In this document: one piece after another, positions 8,309-16,986 of the stretch | Layout of the letters: every line of letters starts with the position of its first letter | Numbering within the stretch: the first letter of the stretch is position 1 | NCBI GenBank assembly: GCA_006386115.1 | Contig: VFIW01000018.1 | Coordinates: 248,001-312,000, forward strand | Direction of reading: 5' to 3' | From: Globisporangium splendens | Taxonomy: Eukaryota; Oomycota; Peronosporomycetes; Pythiales; Pythiaceae | Length of the DNA: 64,000 bases | The notes under the pieces: model-generated | What the model was told of the DNA's origin: nothing | Database searches by the model: none | Seen by the model: only the letters and a program-made list of their open reading frames with translations | Position numbers and translations under genes: made by a program

Positions 8309-9357
8309 GAGCGGGGCTCCCTACTGGGCGAACAAAGAGTTCTGTGAATGTCGCAGAAGCGCAGAACTCTTGCCCCGATGTGCGCAATGCACATGAAGTT
8401 TCCGCGAACAGATGTGAGCGTGTCGAGCAAGAGCCAGCCTTGATAGTCCGCAAGGTTAAGGTAGATGGTTACTCAGAACCTCTACGGGCTCTTGTAGACA
8501 CTGGTGCGTCGAACAATTTTGTCCGCACACAAGTGGTGAGAAGGCAAGGTTTGGACCTGCCTAACTCAAACAAGGAAATGATCGTTCGCTTGGCGAATGG
8601 ATCGAAAGTGATGATGCCTAAGCGCGTGTTGCGTATGGCAATCGAATGTGATGATTTCCGAGGCGAAGATGAGTTTATAGCACTCGACCTCGATGACAAG
8701 TTTGATCTGATTCTGGGAATGCCCTGGTTGAGAAGGTACCAACCGAGCATTGACTGGAAGAAGAAGAAGATCAGCGTCGACAAGCAAGTCGACGAAGACC
8801 TCAGCTGCCAGGCAGCAAGAGAGGTGATTTGGGCATATACATCTGTTGAAGATGTGTCTAATGAGAGTCAGGCGTGCGATGGCCCCTCACACTCAAATGA
8901 CAAGCCCGTGAAGACCACTGGAGGTGGAGTAGTCAGGCGCCAGAAAAAGACTACTCCTGTAGCCAAGAGCGATGAAGAGTTCCGCTCTGGCAGAAGGAAA
9001 GAAGACAAGAAGACCGACGAAGAAGAACGAAGATCTGCAAGCGTCCCTGATCAAGACACAAGAGAAGCAGAAGATGAAGTGAAGAAAGAAAAACAAGCCA
9101 CTTCAAGCGAATATGTGAACGTCGTAGTCTACAATGAAGAAGGTGACAGCCAGATAGTGCGTCACGTACAAGTTGAAAATCCTCCAAGTCTGGCTCAAGA
9201 ATTGATTTCCTTGCCGTTGATGAGCAAGAAGACGCTCAAGCGTAGCCTGGCGAAAGGCGAAATTTCGCAAATTTGTGCGATCGTCGATGAAGTTGCCGAC
9301 GATGTCATCAACACTGCGGAAGTGTTAGATGAGAGAGACACGGAAGGAGAGGTTTGA
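8155..9357 (+). CDS. Element 2 pol part 1: aspartic protease region
   Basis: This frame is entered by the -1 shift at 8293, so its useful part is about 8293-9357. It carries the retropepsin motif LVDTGASNNFV (about 8490-8520) and the family motif FDLILGMPWLRRYQPSIDW. A charged Lys/Glu-rich stretch of about 130 residues links it to the reverse transcriptase. The protease cleaves Gag and Gag-Pol. The frame ends at 9357, where homology continues in another frame (from about 9340), so a frameshift mutation separates protease from reverse transcriptase. Confidence 0.85.
   Translation: MFPLRQARSHREKLQGVLAKPASDTRFAIESIRQRPTIRAFPTAKKRERPVGAGLPTGRTKSSVNVAEAQNSCPDVRNAHEVSANRCERVEQEPALIVRKVKVDGYSEPLRALVDTGASNNFVRTQVVRRQGLDLPNSNKEMIVRLANGSKVMMPKRVLRMAIECDDFRGEDEFIALDLDDKFDLILGMPWLRRYQPSIDWKKKKISVDKQVDEDLSCQAAREVIWAYTSVEDVSNESQACDGPSHSNDKPVKTTGGGVVRRQKKTTPVAKSDEEFRSGRRKEDKKTDEEERRSASVPDQDTREAEDEVKKEKQATSSEYVNVVVYNEEGDSQIVRHVQVENPPSLAQELISLPLMSKKTLKRSLAKGEISQICAIVDEVADDVINTAEVLDERDTEGEV
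8287..8327 (+). promoter_or_regulatory. -1 programmed frameshift signal, element 2 gag-pol
   Basis: AAAAAAC at 8287-8293 is in the A AAA AAC register of gag (CCA AAA AAC). An 8-nt spacer leads to a stem pairing 8302-8309 (CCAGTAGG) with 8320-8327 (CCTACTGG), extended by two pairs past a bulged C, with loop CGGGG. Slipping back one base enters the protease frame. The gag TAG is inside the stem, as in element 1. Confidence 0.92.
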
Positions 9358-10222
9358 TGAGCAGTCGTGGGACGCTCTAAAGACAAACCCCGTGTATGGA
9401 CTTGTCAAGGAATATGCGGACATATTCCCAGACAAAGTGCCTGACGAATTGCCGCAAGACAGAGGCATTCGTCACGAGATAGATGTACTTCCGGGAACGA
9501 AGTACTGTATCACAAGGCAATGGCCGCTACCGAAGGAACAAGTCGATGCAATCGATGAGTTCTTCGCGCAGCGACAGAAGGCTGGCCATGTGCGCGAGAG
9601 CAAGTCTCCGCACTGTAGTCCCACCTTCTGTGTTAAGAAGGCCACAGGTGGTTGGCGTATTGTTCATGCATTCAACAAATTGAATGATGCGACCATACCT
9701 GCTCAGACCCCAGTTCCACGTAAGGATATGATCCTTGATGGAATGGTTGGCAGCACTGTCTTTAGCGCGATCGATCTGAAGGATGGATTCTATCAGATTC
9801 GTATGCGTGAGAGCGATGTACCATTTACAGCAGTAAGCACCCCTAGTGGTATGCTGTGGGAGTGGACGGTAATGCCACAAGGTCTGAAGAACGCGCCAGC
9901 AACTTTCAACAGAATGGTCACGAATGTACTTCGTCCATTGAGAGAGTTTGCACCGAGCTACTTTGACGATATCTTCGTCCATAATAAGGCTTTGGGAAAG
10001 AAGAAGGATGTTGATGTTCATCTTGAACATCTACGTCAAGTCTGTCAGGTTATGCGTGAAAACAAATTATACGCTGACTTGAAGAAATGCATCTTCTTTG
10101 CCCCTGAGATCCCTGTACTCGGTTGCTTTGTTGGCAAGAATGGCGTTCGAGCTGATCCTGAGAAAGTCAAGGCTATTGACGATTGGCCTACTCCTCAGAA
10201 TGTCAAACAACTACGCCAGTGA
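9329..10222 (+). pseudogene. Element 2 pol part 2: reverse transcriptase, ends at a nonsense codon
   Basis: 297 codons with the reverse-transcriptase core: FCVKKATGGWRIVHAFNKLN, MPQGLKNAPATFNRMV and the catalytic SYFDDIFVH. The TGA at 10220-10222 replaces the Trp of LRxWLGLANYL, which is intact in element 1 (TGG to TGA). The same frame stays open after the stop, so this is a single point lesion. The ATG at 9329 is not a natural start; the piece is an internal part of the polyprotein. Confidence 0.88.
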
Positions 10223-11434
10223 TTGGGTTTGGCGAACTACCTGCACAAATACACACGCAATTACGCAGCATTAGTGCAACCTCTCACGAGTCCCTTGAAA
10301 AAGGACAATGAGTGGGAGTGGTCTGAGGAACATCAGGCAGCGTTTGCTGAAGTGAAGAAGAGCTTAAGAGAAGCTCCTGTCCTAGCTCTCGCAGATCATG
10401 AGAAGCCGTTCCATGTAGTCTGCGATGCGAGCGATTATGCCATCGGGTGTGCACTGATGCAACACGATGATGAGAGCAAAGAAAGAGTTGTGTCGTATCA
10501 ATCACGACAACTCAGGCCCGCAGAAAGGAACTATCCGGTCCATGACAAAGAACTTTTGGCCATGAAGTATGCATTGGCAAAGTTCCGAGTCTATTTGCTT
10601 GGTGAGGAGCAGTTCGCTATTTACACTGATCACGCATCACTGCGGACAGCTGTAAAGACGCCTCACCTATCGCAAAGAATGGCAAGATGGTTTTCCTTCT
10701 TTGCTGAGTATAACTTTGTTGTACACTACAAGCCCGGCAAGTCCAACATACTTGCTGACGCTTTGTCAAGACGTCCGGACTATGATCCGAAGACCAAGAG
10801 TGAAGACACGAACGGAGCGTGCCGACTCTGTGAAGACGTCAACGCGATTGCTGCGGGAGTGACAAGCACAATCCAAGAAGAAATCACTGAGGGCTACAAG
10901 CAAGACGAAGCATGTCAAGAACTGATCAAGTATTTCAAGAATCCCTCAGATAAGGCACTCCAAAACCTCCCATCAAGAGCAAGATCGCGTGTTCACCGTT
11001 ACAGCATGCACAATGAGCTGTTGTATTATGCGGTTGACGAAGGGGATCCAGCGAGGATCGTTGTCCCCAACGACGAAGGTCTGCGTCATCGACTCTTGTA
11101 CGAGTATCATGACGGTCCTTCGAGTGGCCATCTCGGACGTGAGAAAACGTTTCTCAACTTGTCTCGAGATTACTACTGGCCTCACATGTACAAGTGGGTT
11201 CGCAAGTATGTGCGTACTTGCGAAGTGTGCCAAAGAGTTAAGCCATCTGGCTCTACTCAGGCTCCACTTCGTTCATTGGCTGTCCCTCAGGACAGTTGGA
11301 AGTCTGTGAGTATGGATTTCATATTCGGACTTCCAAGGGACAAACACGGCGGAATGGTATCCTGGTGTTTGTGGACCGATTCAGTAAGATGGTGCATCTT
11401 ACCCCGGTCTCGGACAAGATCTCGGCAGAGATGA
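10223..11434 (+). pseudogene. Element 2 pol part 3: RNase H and integrase zinc domain
   Basis: Continues the frame directly after the nonsense codon. It carries RNase H (VVCDASDYAIG, YTDHASLRTA, then LADALSRRPDY) and the HHCC zinc domain of integrase (YEYHDGPSSGHLG, then C-x2-C in TCEVCQ). It reaches SMDFIFGLPRDKHGG, where homology leaves this frame at about 11350, consistent with loss of one base. The residues after that point (to 11434) are out-of-frame translation. Confidence 0.88.
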
Positions 11435-12990
11435 CTGCGAAAGTCTTTGTAGACGTGGTGTTCCGCCTACATGGTCTGCCCTCAGAGATCGTATCAGACC
11501 GTGACACTCGGTTTACATCCAGATTCTGGCGTACTCTGCTTGGCATTTTGGATACGAAACTATCCATGTCAACAGCAGCACACCCAGAGACAGATGGTCA
11601 AACTGAACGAGTGAATCGTGTCCTGGAAGACGTGTTGCGCAGTTATGCGACGTCTTTCGGAGAGTGGAGTGAGTTTCTCCCTCTCGCAGAGTTTGCGTTG
11701 AACAACTCCACGCATGTCTCGACAGGTCATACCCCGTTCTGTGTGAACTACGGACTCCACCCGAGAGTGCCAGCGTCACTAGTGGGAGAGGTTTCTACCT
11801 TAAGTGGGGGAGAGACTATGGCAAAGGAGCCACAGTCGGATCTGAATGCTGTCACAGAGTTAAAAGCGAATTTTGACTCGATGAAACCTCTAGACGACAT
11901 GACAAGTCGTGAGGAACAGCAAGTCGATGACTTTATTGTGAGGAGACAAGCCGTTGTGAGGTTTGTTCGAGACGCAATCGCAAAGGCTCAGGATCTGCAA
12001 AAGGAACAAGCAGACAAGAGCGGAAGGAAGAACAAGCAAGTGTATAAGATCAATGATCTTGTATTGCTTAGCACGGCGAACCTGCCTGAACATGCAGTGT
12101 CCAACTTGGGAAGCTCGAAGCTTCTGCCAAGGTTCATTGGACCGTTCAAGGTGGTTAAATGCAATGGTGATGCCTACACACTAGACATTCCTAAACGCAT
12201 GCGACTACACCCTACGTTCTACGTAGGTCGACTAAAGCCTTACCTTCCAAGTGGGTCAGCGAACCCTATAGAGCCTTTGACGGATGATCAAGTTGATCCT
12301 GAAGTCGCTCCACCAGCTCGCGAAGAGTCTGTAACTCATCGTCATGGAGCTTCTTCTCGGCATAAAGGCGCTGAAGCACATCAAAGGACTCGTCCTTTAT
12401 TGTCTCCAACGCGAGAAGGCGACCATGATACTCCTTCCGAAGTATCTCAAGAGAAACCCCTGCCTCTTCCACAGAGCGCAGTAGACGTTCGTGATACGCA
12501 TCACGAGCTTTCTCAGCCTTCTGGAGTCGTTCAAGCTCGGCTTGAATCTTCTCGAACCTCTGTTCGAAACGTGACTCCATTGCCGAACGCTGGGCAAGAC
12601 CATCGAACAGCAAGTCGATCTTCGACTCCTGCTCCTTCAACCGGTCTTCGAGGCTTTCGCACCGGTCTTCGAGTACCGCGTTGCGAACTTCAAGAGCCTC
12701 GATCTGAGCGCGGTGAGCACTCTTCCACTTCCAGAGTCGCTCAATCGTTTTCGCGTTCAGCCCCACCTCCTCTGATCGATCATCAGGGAGAGCGTCGTTG
12801 GATCGTTGAGTCGATAGTCGATCATGAGGATCGATCGACTCGTCGTCGAGGAGAGAAGTCGTTGAACCGTCAACGCTTCTACAGAGTACGGTGGCTTGGC
12901 TATCCACCGGACTCAGACACGTGGGAACCTCGAGAGACTCTTCAGTCTGATGTTCCCGACGTGGTTCACAGCTACGAGCAGAGCTTGTAG
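11296..12990 (+). pseudogene. Element 2 pol part 4: integrase core, C-terminal module and chromodomain
   Basis: Homology starts at about 11352 (LVFVDRFSKMVHLTP). The integrase core follows (VSDRDTRFTSRFW, HPETDGQTERVNRVLED), then a basic segment, the GPY/F-like module (LLPRFIGPFKVV, HPTFYVGRLKPY), a Ser/Pro/Arg-rich linker of about 200 residues, and a chromodomain (YRVRWLGYPPDSDTWEP) close to the stop. The linker is much longer than in element 3. On the other strand the same DNA encodes the antisense coiled-coil ORF, which may be what constrains it. Confidence 0.88.
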
Positions 12991-13315
12991 TGCTCTTGCG
13001 AGCACTAGAACGACGAGAGCCAAGCTCTTTATGGTCGTTCTCGAGCGTGCCTCCTAGGTTCCCTAGCAAACGCTCGACAAGATGCTCGTTCTCGAGTCGG
13101 ACAAACGTCTTCCACGACTCGAGCTTCGCTGTGCTGGACTGGCCTGGATCGTCGCTGCCGGACATCTTGCGCCAGAGGAAGAACAACTCCTTGTAGAACC
13201 GACGTCCTCCACGCTTCTTGCGAATAGCGGAGATGTCGTACAAGCCGGGAGTCGTCCGCTGCCGCTTCGGCTCGGGCTGTTCTTCGCGCTTCACTTGGTC
13301 GCTTGATCGCTTCAT
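12266..13315 (-). CDS. Antisense ORF of element 2: putative nuclear coiled-coil protein
   Basis: 349 residues from the ATG at 13315-13313. An in-frame ATG exists at 13585 inside the LTR, but I chose 13315 because an Inr-like sequence lies immediately upstream (13316-13336). The N-terminus is basic and resembles a bipartite nuclear signal (KRSSDQVKREEQPEPKRQR). A short module follows (RRFYKELFFLWRKM), then a Ser/Asp-rich linker, and from about residue 185 nearly 160 residues of charged Leu-heptad coiled coil. The frame overlaps the pol linker and chromodomain and extends 325 bp beyond the pol stop. It resembles no retroelement protein I can name. Antisense ORFs are known in some plant LTR elements and retroviruses, but homology to those is not claimed. 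Confidence 0.6.
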   Translation of the reverse strand: MKRSSDQVKREEQPEPKRQRTTPGLYDISAIRKKRGGRRFYKELFFLWRKMSGSDDPGQSSTAKLESWKTFVRLENEHLVERLLGNLGGTLENDHKELGSRRSSARKSTTSSARSCEPRREHQTEESLEVPTCLSPVDSQATVLCRSVDGSTTSLLDDESIDPHDRLSTQRSNDALPDDRSEEVGLNAKTIERLWKWKSAHRAQIEALEVRNAVLEDRCESLEDRLKEQESKIDLLFDGLAQRSAMESRFEQRFEKIQAELERLQKAEKARDAYHERLLRSVEEAGVSLEILRKEYHGRLLALETIKDESFDVLQRLYAEKKLHDDELQTLRELVERLQDQLDHPSKAL

Positions 13316-13336
13316 GGTCAATTGGAAAGTGAGAGC
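13316..13336 (-). promoter_or_regulatory. Inr-like core promoter of the antisense ORF
   Basis: On the minus strand, GCTCTCACTTTCCAATTGAC precedes the antisense ATG. It matches about 16 of 19 positions of the oomycete Inr-FPR consensus and would give a leader of about 15 nt. It lies between the pol stop and the 3' LTR, so it is outside the LTR promoter. Confidence 0.55.
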
Positions 13337-13379
13337 GGGTGCCTCTTCCGAAAGAAGTAAAGTCCGTGATGGAACTTTA

Positions 13380-13391
13380 AGGGAGGGATGA
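13380..13391 (+). other. Polypurine tract of element 2
   Basis: AGGGAGGGATGA directly precedes the LTR start TGTAAT; this is the expected plus-strand priming site. Confidence 0.6.
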
Positions 13392-14031
13392 TGTAATGGG
13401 CTAAGGCTGCCATTACATGCAAGGTGGCTCTTTGTGTGTGTCACACACCACCTTGTGGAAGTGCATTGTGGGTGCGAAGATATTGGGTGAAACACATAAA
13501 AGTGATCCCCACATGCACAGGTGACGTCATCGTCTGACGTCAGAGCAATCTGTGTCTGAGTTGAGTGTTGGTCGCTCGCAATCATTGAGATTCGGCGTGA
13601 TTACGCACAACAGTACTCGAGACATGTGAATGATGGTTCCTACTTGGGGAAACAACACTGGTGATGAGACCGACGTGTCTCTGCCGCCTGAAGTGAGTGG
13701 CGCGAGCCAATCACTTTGCAGGGATTTTATACAAGACTTGAAGTTCAAGTTTCTAGAAGATCCCGTAGGTTCAACCTCAGTGTACCCAAGGTTTTATATA
13801 TCAGATTCATAGGTTTTATTGTGTATGTTTAGGTTTTATGCATAAAACCTCTAGGATCCCTTGGGGTTCATTAGCAAGTAGCGACAGGAACCATAACTTT
13901 TTTAGTTCAGTTGCAAATTTTCCTCCAAGCCCTCAAATCGTCCTTCCTCCCTCCAAGTCGGGAGATCGCTTCCTCTGGCACAAGCGTTTGTGCCGTGTTT
14001 GAGGGACTGTTGTGAACAGCGCCCTCTTGCA
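13392..14031 (+). repeat. 3' LTR of element 2
   Basis: Starts TGTAATGGGC after the purine tract and ends CTCTTGCA; 640 bp. Its last about 282 bp align with 6904-7157. Substitutions and indels between the copies show the insertion is old. Confidence 0.85.
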
Positions 14032-14932
14032 GAACTGTACCCTTTAACCTACGCATGTAATATAGGATGGATGAAATGACTGTTCATCGTTATCACTATT
14101 GGCTCAAAAATTGTACTGCAATTCTATTGGCTGCTTGTAGCTGTACTGAGACTGATCAGAGCGGCGATCACAGTTAAGGTCTTCAATGAAACAAGACACA
14201 AAAACCGCAAGAAGAACTGATTGGTTGTCAATATTATCAAACTACAAATGAGGTACTCAAAATACAAAGAAGAAACTCCAAATGACAGCTGATTGAGAAA
14301 AAAATCCATGGGGATGGCATTGACACACCGCAAAACGAGGGAAAACAATGTGATTGGCCATATTCTCTGTTTATGCCAGCCTGATTGGATGATACTTCAA
14401 TTATGATTTAGTGTGGTGCTGCACACAAACCACTTCCGTCTTTTGTGGATACAGACTTATTTCGTCGTTGCCTGCAACACCAAGCTCCGTAATCCCCGCA
14501 CCATTCCCAGTTTTGGATATTCCATTGACTGACACCCGGCACCAAGCTCCATTACTCCCGACGGCAGACGCGCCTACACCTGCTACAGCAGCTCCAACTA
14601 TCGACGCTCCATCGTTTGCCACCGCACACCCACCGAGCAGCTCTCCTGCGCCTCTAACCTCTTTTTCTCCAACCACGGTGACCCCGATGCCATCGCGCTC
14701 CAAGAAGGAGTGTGCGTACTAGACCGGTGTCGCAAAGAAGAACAAGACTCTCTCTCTGCATATTTCGTTTGTTTGACTCAATACAGCTCCTGTTTTGCTA
14801 AAAGCATCTAAATTCTCGAACTTTCTTGCTGATGACTACGTCTCATTCAACTCTTTGTGATACCTGGCTGTCTTCCAGGTAACGTCCATTTACAGTAGAC
14901 ATGTTGAGCCCACCTTTTTATTCGACGGATGT
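14032..14932. other. Spacer between element 2 and the retroelement fossil
   Basis: AT-rich to about 14400. Then comes a Pro/Ser/Ala/Thr-rich open stretch (14411-14722, plus) that looks like low-complexity sequence or the eroded N-terminal part of the fossil next to it. No conserved domain seen. Confidence 0.5.
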
Positions 14933-15340
14933 ATGGTTCTTGATCTCGCGTGTGGGTTCGGCTGGTGTGGCTCCCCTGCATTCTACTCGCTCGCAGGCAT
15001 AGCCATAAACCACCTGTACGAAAGCCAGAGCCGTCACCACCAATCTCCATTCGTCAGCAATATGTGGCTCGACGACCACACCTGCGTCGAGATTGACGTG
15101 GGTAGCCGATTTTTGGCGCCAATCTGGCTCTTCGATACGAGGTGGCAACGGTTCTTTCTCCGCGATCAATCAATCAAACAAATTTACAAGATGGAGTACC
15201 TCAGGCAAAGCGCTCGGGCTCACGTGGGACACTGTCGATGGCACGGTTTCCATCCCAACGGACATGATTCGAAAAGCTCAAGATCGTGTTGATTTCGTTC
15301 TCAACGGTCATGTTGCCTCCAAATCGAACCTACTCAAGCT
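14933..15340 (+). pseudogene. DIRS-like retroelement fossil, part 1: reverse transcriptase
   Basis: The first frame reads FGWCGSPAFYSLAG, AINHLYE and then WLDDHTCVE, where the Asp pair is the reverse-transcriptase active site. After a frameshift at about 15105-15170 the other frame continues with KALGLTWDTVDGTVSIPTD and ends SNLLKL. I recall this pattern from abundant oomycete reverse transcriptases that resemble DIRS/tyrosine-recombinase elements. No recombinase is visible here, so the class is provisional. The gene is broken by the frameshift, by the 361-bp insert and by element 3. Confidence 0.7.
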
Positions 15341-15701
15341 GTAAGGAGGCTTGTGTAGTTGATGGCAAATTGAGAAGTGAGATTGAGAAAACTGTTTAAG
15401 AAAAACTCAACTACTTCGTTGCTAGTCCTTGGCCCCCTTGGGGCTCTTCCTACTCTCTTTCTTTCTCTTGCGTGCTACTTGATTTTTTACTGGATTTTTA
15501 CTGGGTTTTCTCATATCTGATTTTTCTTCTTTTTTGTGGACAGGATCGCTTCTGAGATAACAGATGGGTTCTCGTCATATCTTTACCTATGCACAAACAT
15601 ACAATCATTCCTAAATGTGTCGTAATCATCTACCAACATTCCGATATACCGAAATATTCGTACATTGTACCATCATGGTACCGTCGACCCTTGCACAAGC
15701 T
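15341..15701. other. 361-bp insert splitting the RT fossil, flanked by CAAGCT
   Basis: CAAGCT ends at 15340 and recurs at 15696-15701. Removing one copy with the sequence between restores a continuous reading (LLKL then LRSLRHVASYF). The insert is AT/pyrimidine-rich, has no ORF and shows no clear inverted ends. It begins GTAAGG, so an intron was considered, but intron removal would lose residues that the simple insertion model keeps. Confidence 0.55.
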
Positions 15702-15830
15702 TCTCAGGAGCCTTCGACATGTAGCGAGCTACTTTCCGTCTAGCAGAGCCATTTCCCAGCGGATCCATACAATGACTGACAAATGTTCTCCATTCCGGCG
15801 TCTTCCACTGTCCGACGGTGCAATTGATGA
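15697..15830 (+). pseudogene. DIRS-like retroelement fossil, part 2
   Basis: Reads LRSLRHVASYFPSSRAISQR and ends GAIDD at the target duplication of element 3. It continues part 1 and joins to part 3 (22239-22540) when element 3 is taken out. Confidence 0.7.
15826..15830. repeat. Target-site duplication GATGA, left
   Basis: Identical to 22239-22243 on the other side of element 3. Confidence 0.92.
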
Positions 15831-16227
15831 TGTCACGTGTGCCTGACTTCGCACGTGCCTAGCGTGCGGAGCGTCGTGGCATGTGTAACGTGTGCCTGAC
15901 CTCGGACTCGAGGTCAGGCTCTCATTCATATGTAACACTAATATATACAGTTATATGGAACTAGTCAGATAAAAATACAGGTGCAGGCAGGACACCTGGA
16001 TAGGAAGAAAAGTCGAATCAGTTGAAGAAAAGGATAGGCATGCATGCAGGGAGGCTTAGACGTAGCGCTAGCGAACTAAGTCCTCCATTCAATTCACTTT
16101 CCAATTTGCCATCAAGTTGCCACCTCCTCCTCCGAGTCCAAGCCATCGTCCCCTACTTTCAGCCAATCAAGTTCCGACTTTCCGACTTTCGACCAATCAG
16201 ATCTCAAGAACACCCCAAACCGTTACA
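15831..16227 (+). repeat. 5' LTR of element 3
   Basis: 397 bp, TGTCAC to GTTACA. Compared with the 3' LTR it lacks 42 bp near its start, between repeats of GTGCCTGAC.TCGCACG, which suggests a slippage or recombination deletion. It carries a hairpin (CCTGACCTCG / CGAGGTCAGG) whose loop reads in the opposite sense in the other LTR. Confidence 0.95.
16094..16107 (+). promoter_or_regulatory. Oomycete-type Inr-FPR core promoter in element 3 LTR
   Basis: TCACTTTCCAATTT followed by GCC fits the recalled Inr-FPR consensus at about 16 of 19 positions. The same sequence is at 22105-22118 in the 3' LTR. It would start the genomic RNA about 120 bp before the LTR end. Confidence 0.6.
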
Positions 16228-16229
16228 TC

Positions 16230-16239
16230 TGGTAGCACT
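16230..16239 (+). other. Primer-binding site of element 3
   Basis: TGGTAGCACT two bases after the LTR end, identical to that of elements 1 and 2. Confidence 0.8.
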
Positions 16240-16635
16240 TTGCGTCCGGGGGGGAGTGTGGCCGTTTCCAAGCGTTCAAGTCGCCGTCGTCGTCCAAGCC
16301 AGGCACCTCCGAGGTTGTAATTCGAGCCGCTTTCTGAACGGGTGTTGCTTTTAGTGACATAAATCCCGGAATCATTGTCGGTGCGTTGACCCTTTGGTGT
16401 TCTGTGGCAGTAACTCCTGTAGTGTTGAGCCAGTCGTGCTTTTGTGCGTAATTCTGTGTTCTGGTCTACCTCGGTTTCTCTAATAGTGACACGGTGTCTC
16501 GGGTTCGCCCTAACTGTCTGTGTTCTTTAGGGTGTTATTCCGTGGTGTCATCGTCAGGCGTGCCTAGGTGAAGCCCTCATTAGAGGATCAAGACTGTGAT
16601 TGTGAACCCCCAGAGTTAGTAACCTCCCCAACTCG

Positions 16636-16986
16636 ATGCCCAAGAAGCCGCGCGTCAAGCAGGTCCCGATTCAAGGCAGCTTTACGTACTTAGGCGTGCC
16701 AAAACCTGCAGAAGCTGATAAAGCGCGTCAAGACCTCGTAAACTGTCTGACGAAGGCTTTCCGGATCTGTGAAGTGCTAGAGAAGCACGTGGACAAGTGT
16801 CCAGACAAGCTGAAGAGAAAGCGCGCAAAGAAGGCTCTAATCCGGATCGCTCAAGGAATCGTCGGCGCGTCCGAAGGGATAAGCGAGTGCTTTCGCCGCG
16901 TGCTGCGTGATCCACCGGCATCGAGTACTGGTACTAGGAAGGCTAAGCTGCGTCCAGGTCAAGTTCCTCCGCCTAAGTTCGACTAA
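16636..16986 (+). CDS. Leader ORF of element 3, small basic protein of unknown function
   Basis: 116 residues. Its ATG is the only ATG in the roughly 1070 nt between the LTR Inr (16094) and the gag ATG (17164). An ATG-free leader this long is unlikely by chance. The product is basic and mostly helical in character, with Lys/Arg clusters at both ends (MPKKPRVKQ, then KLKRKRAKK near residue 60) and three Cys. I recognise no domain. It could be an RNA-binding accessory protein, or an upstream ORF whose translation controls gag. The A-rich spacer after it (about 16985-17035) has no ATG, so ribosomes that resume scanning would next meet gag. Confidence 0.55.
   Translation: MPKKPRVKQVPIQGSFTYLGVPKPAEADKARQDLVNCLTKAFRICEVLEKHVDKCPDKLKRKRAKKALIRIAQGIVGASEGISECFRRVLRDPPASSTGTRKAKLRPGQVPPPKFD

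Larger units (their letters stand above)
6904..14031 (+). mobile_element. Element 2: Ty3/gypsy chromodomain LTR retrotransposon, 5' LTR interrupted by element 1
   Basis: On the plus strand: a partial 5' LTR, primer-binding site, gag, pro, RT-RNase H, integrase-chromodomain, an antisense ORF region, a purine tract and a 3' LTR. The family is the same as element 1 by protein similarity (YFDD reverse transcriptase, same integrase and chromodomain layout). Pol has at least three lesions (frameshifts near 9345 and 11350 and a nonsense codon at 10220), so this copy is no longer autonomous. The two LTR copies differ by many substitutions and indels, so it is older than element 3. Confidence 0.93.

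Noticed and set aside
13316..13585. Longer antisense ORF of element 2 starting inside the LTR
   Set aside because: The Inr lies just before the 13315 ATG, and the extension is LTR sequence with no coding features.
14411..14722. 103-codon Pro/Ser/Thr-rich ORF as a secreted protein
   Set aside because: No signal peptide, low complexity, next to a retroelement fossil; no support for a gene.
15341..15701. GT-AG intron in the RT fossil
   Set aside because: Splicing at the in-frame AG removes two expected residues, whereas excision between the CAAGCT repeats restores the full motif; insertion fits better.
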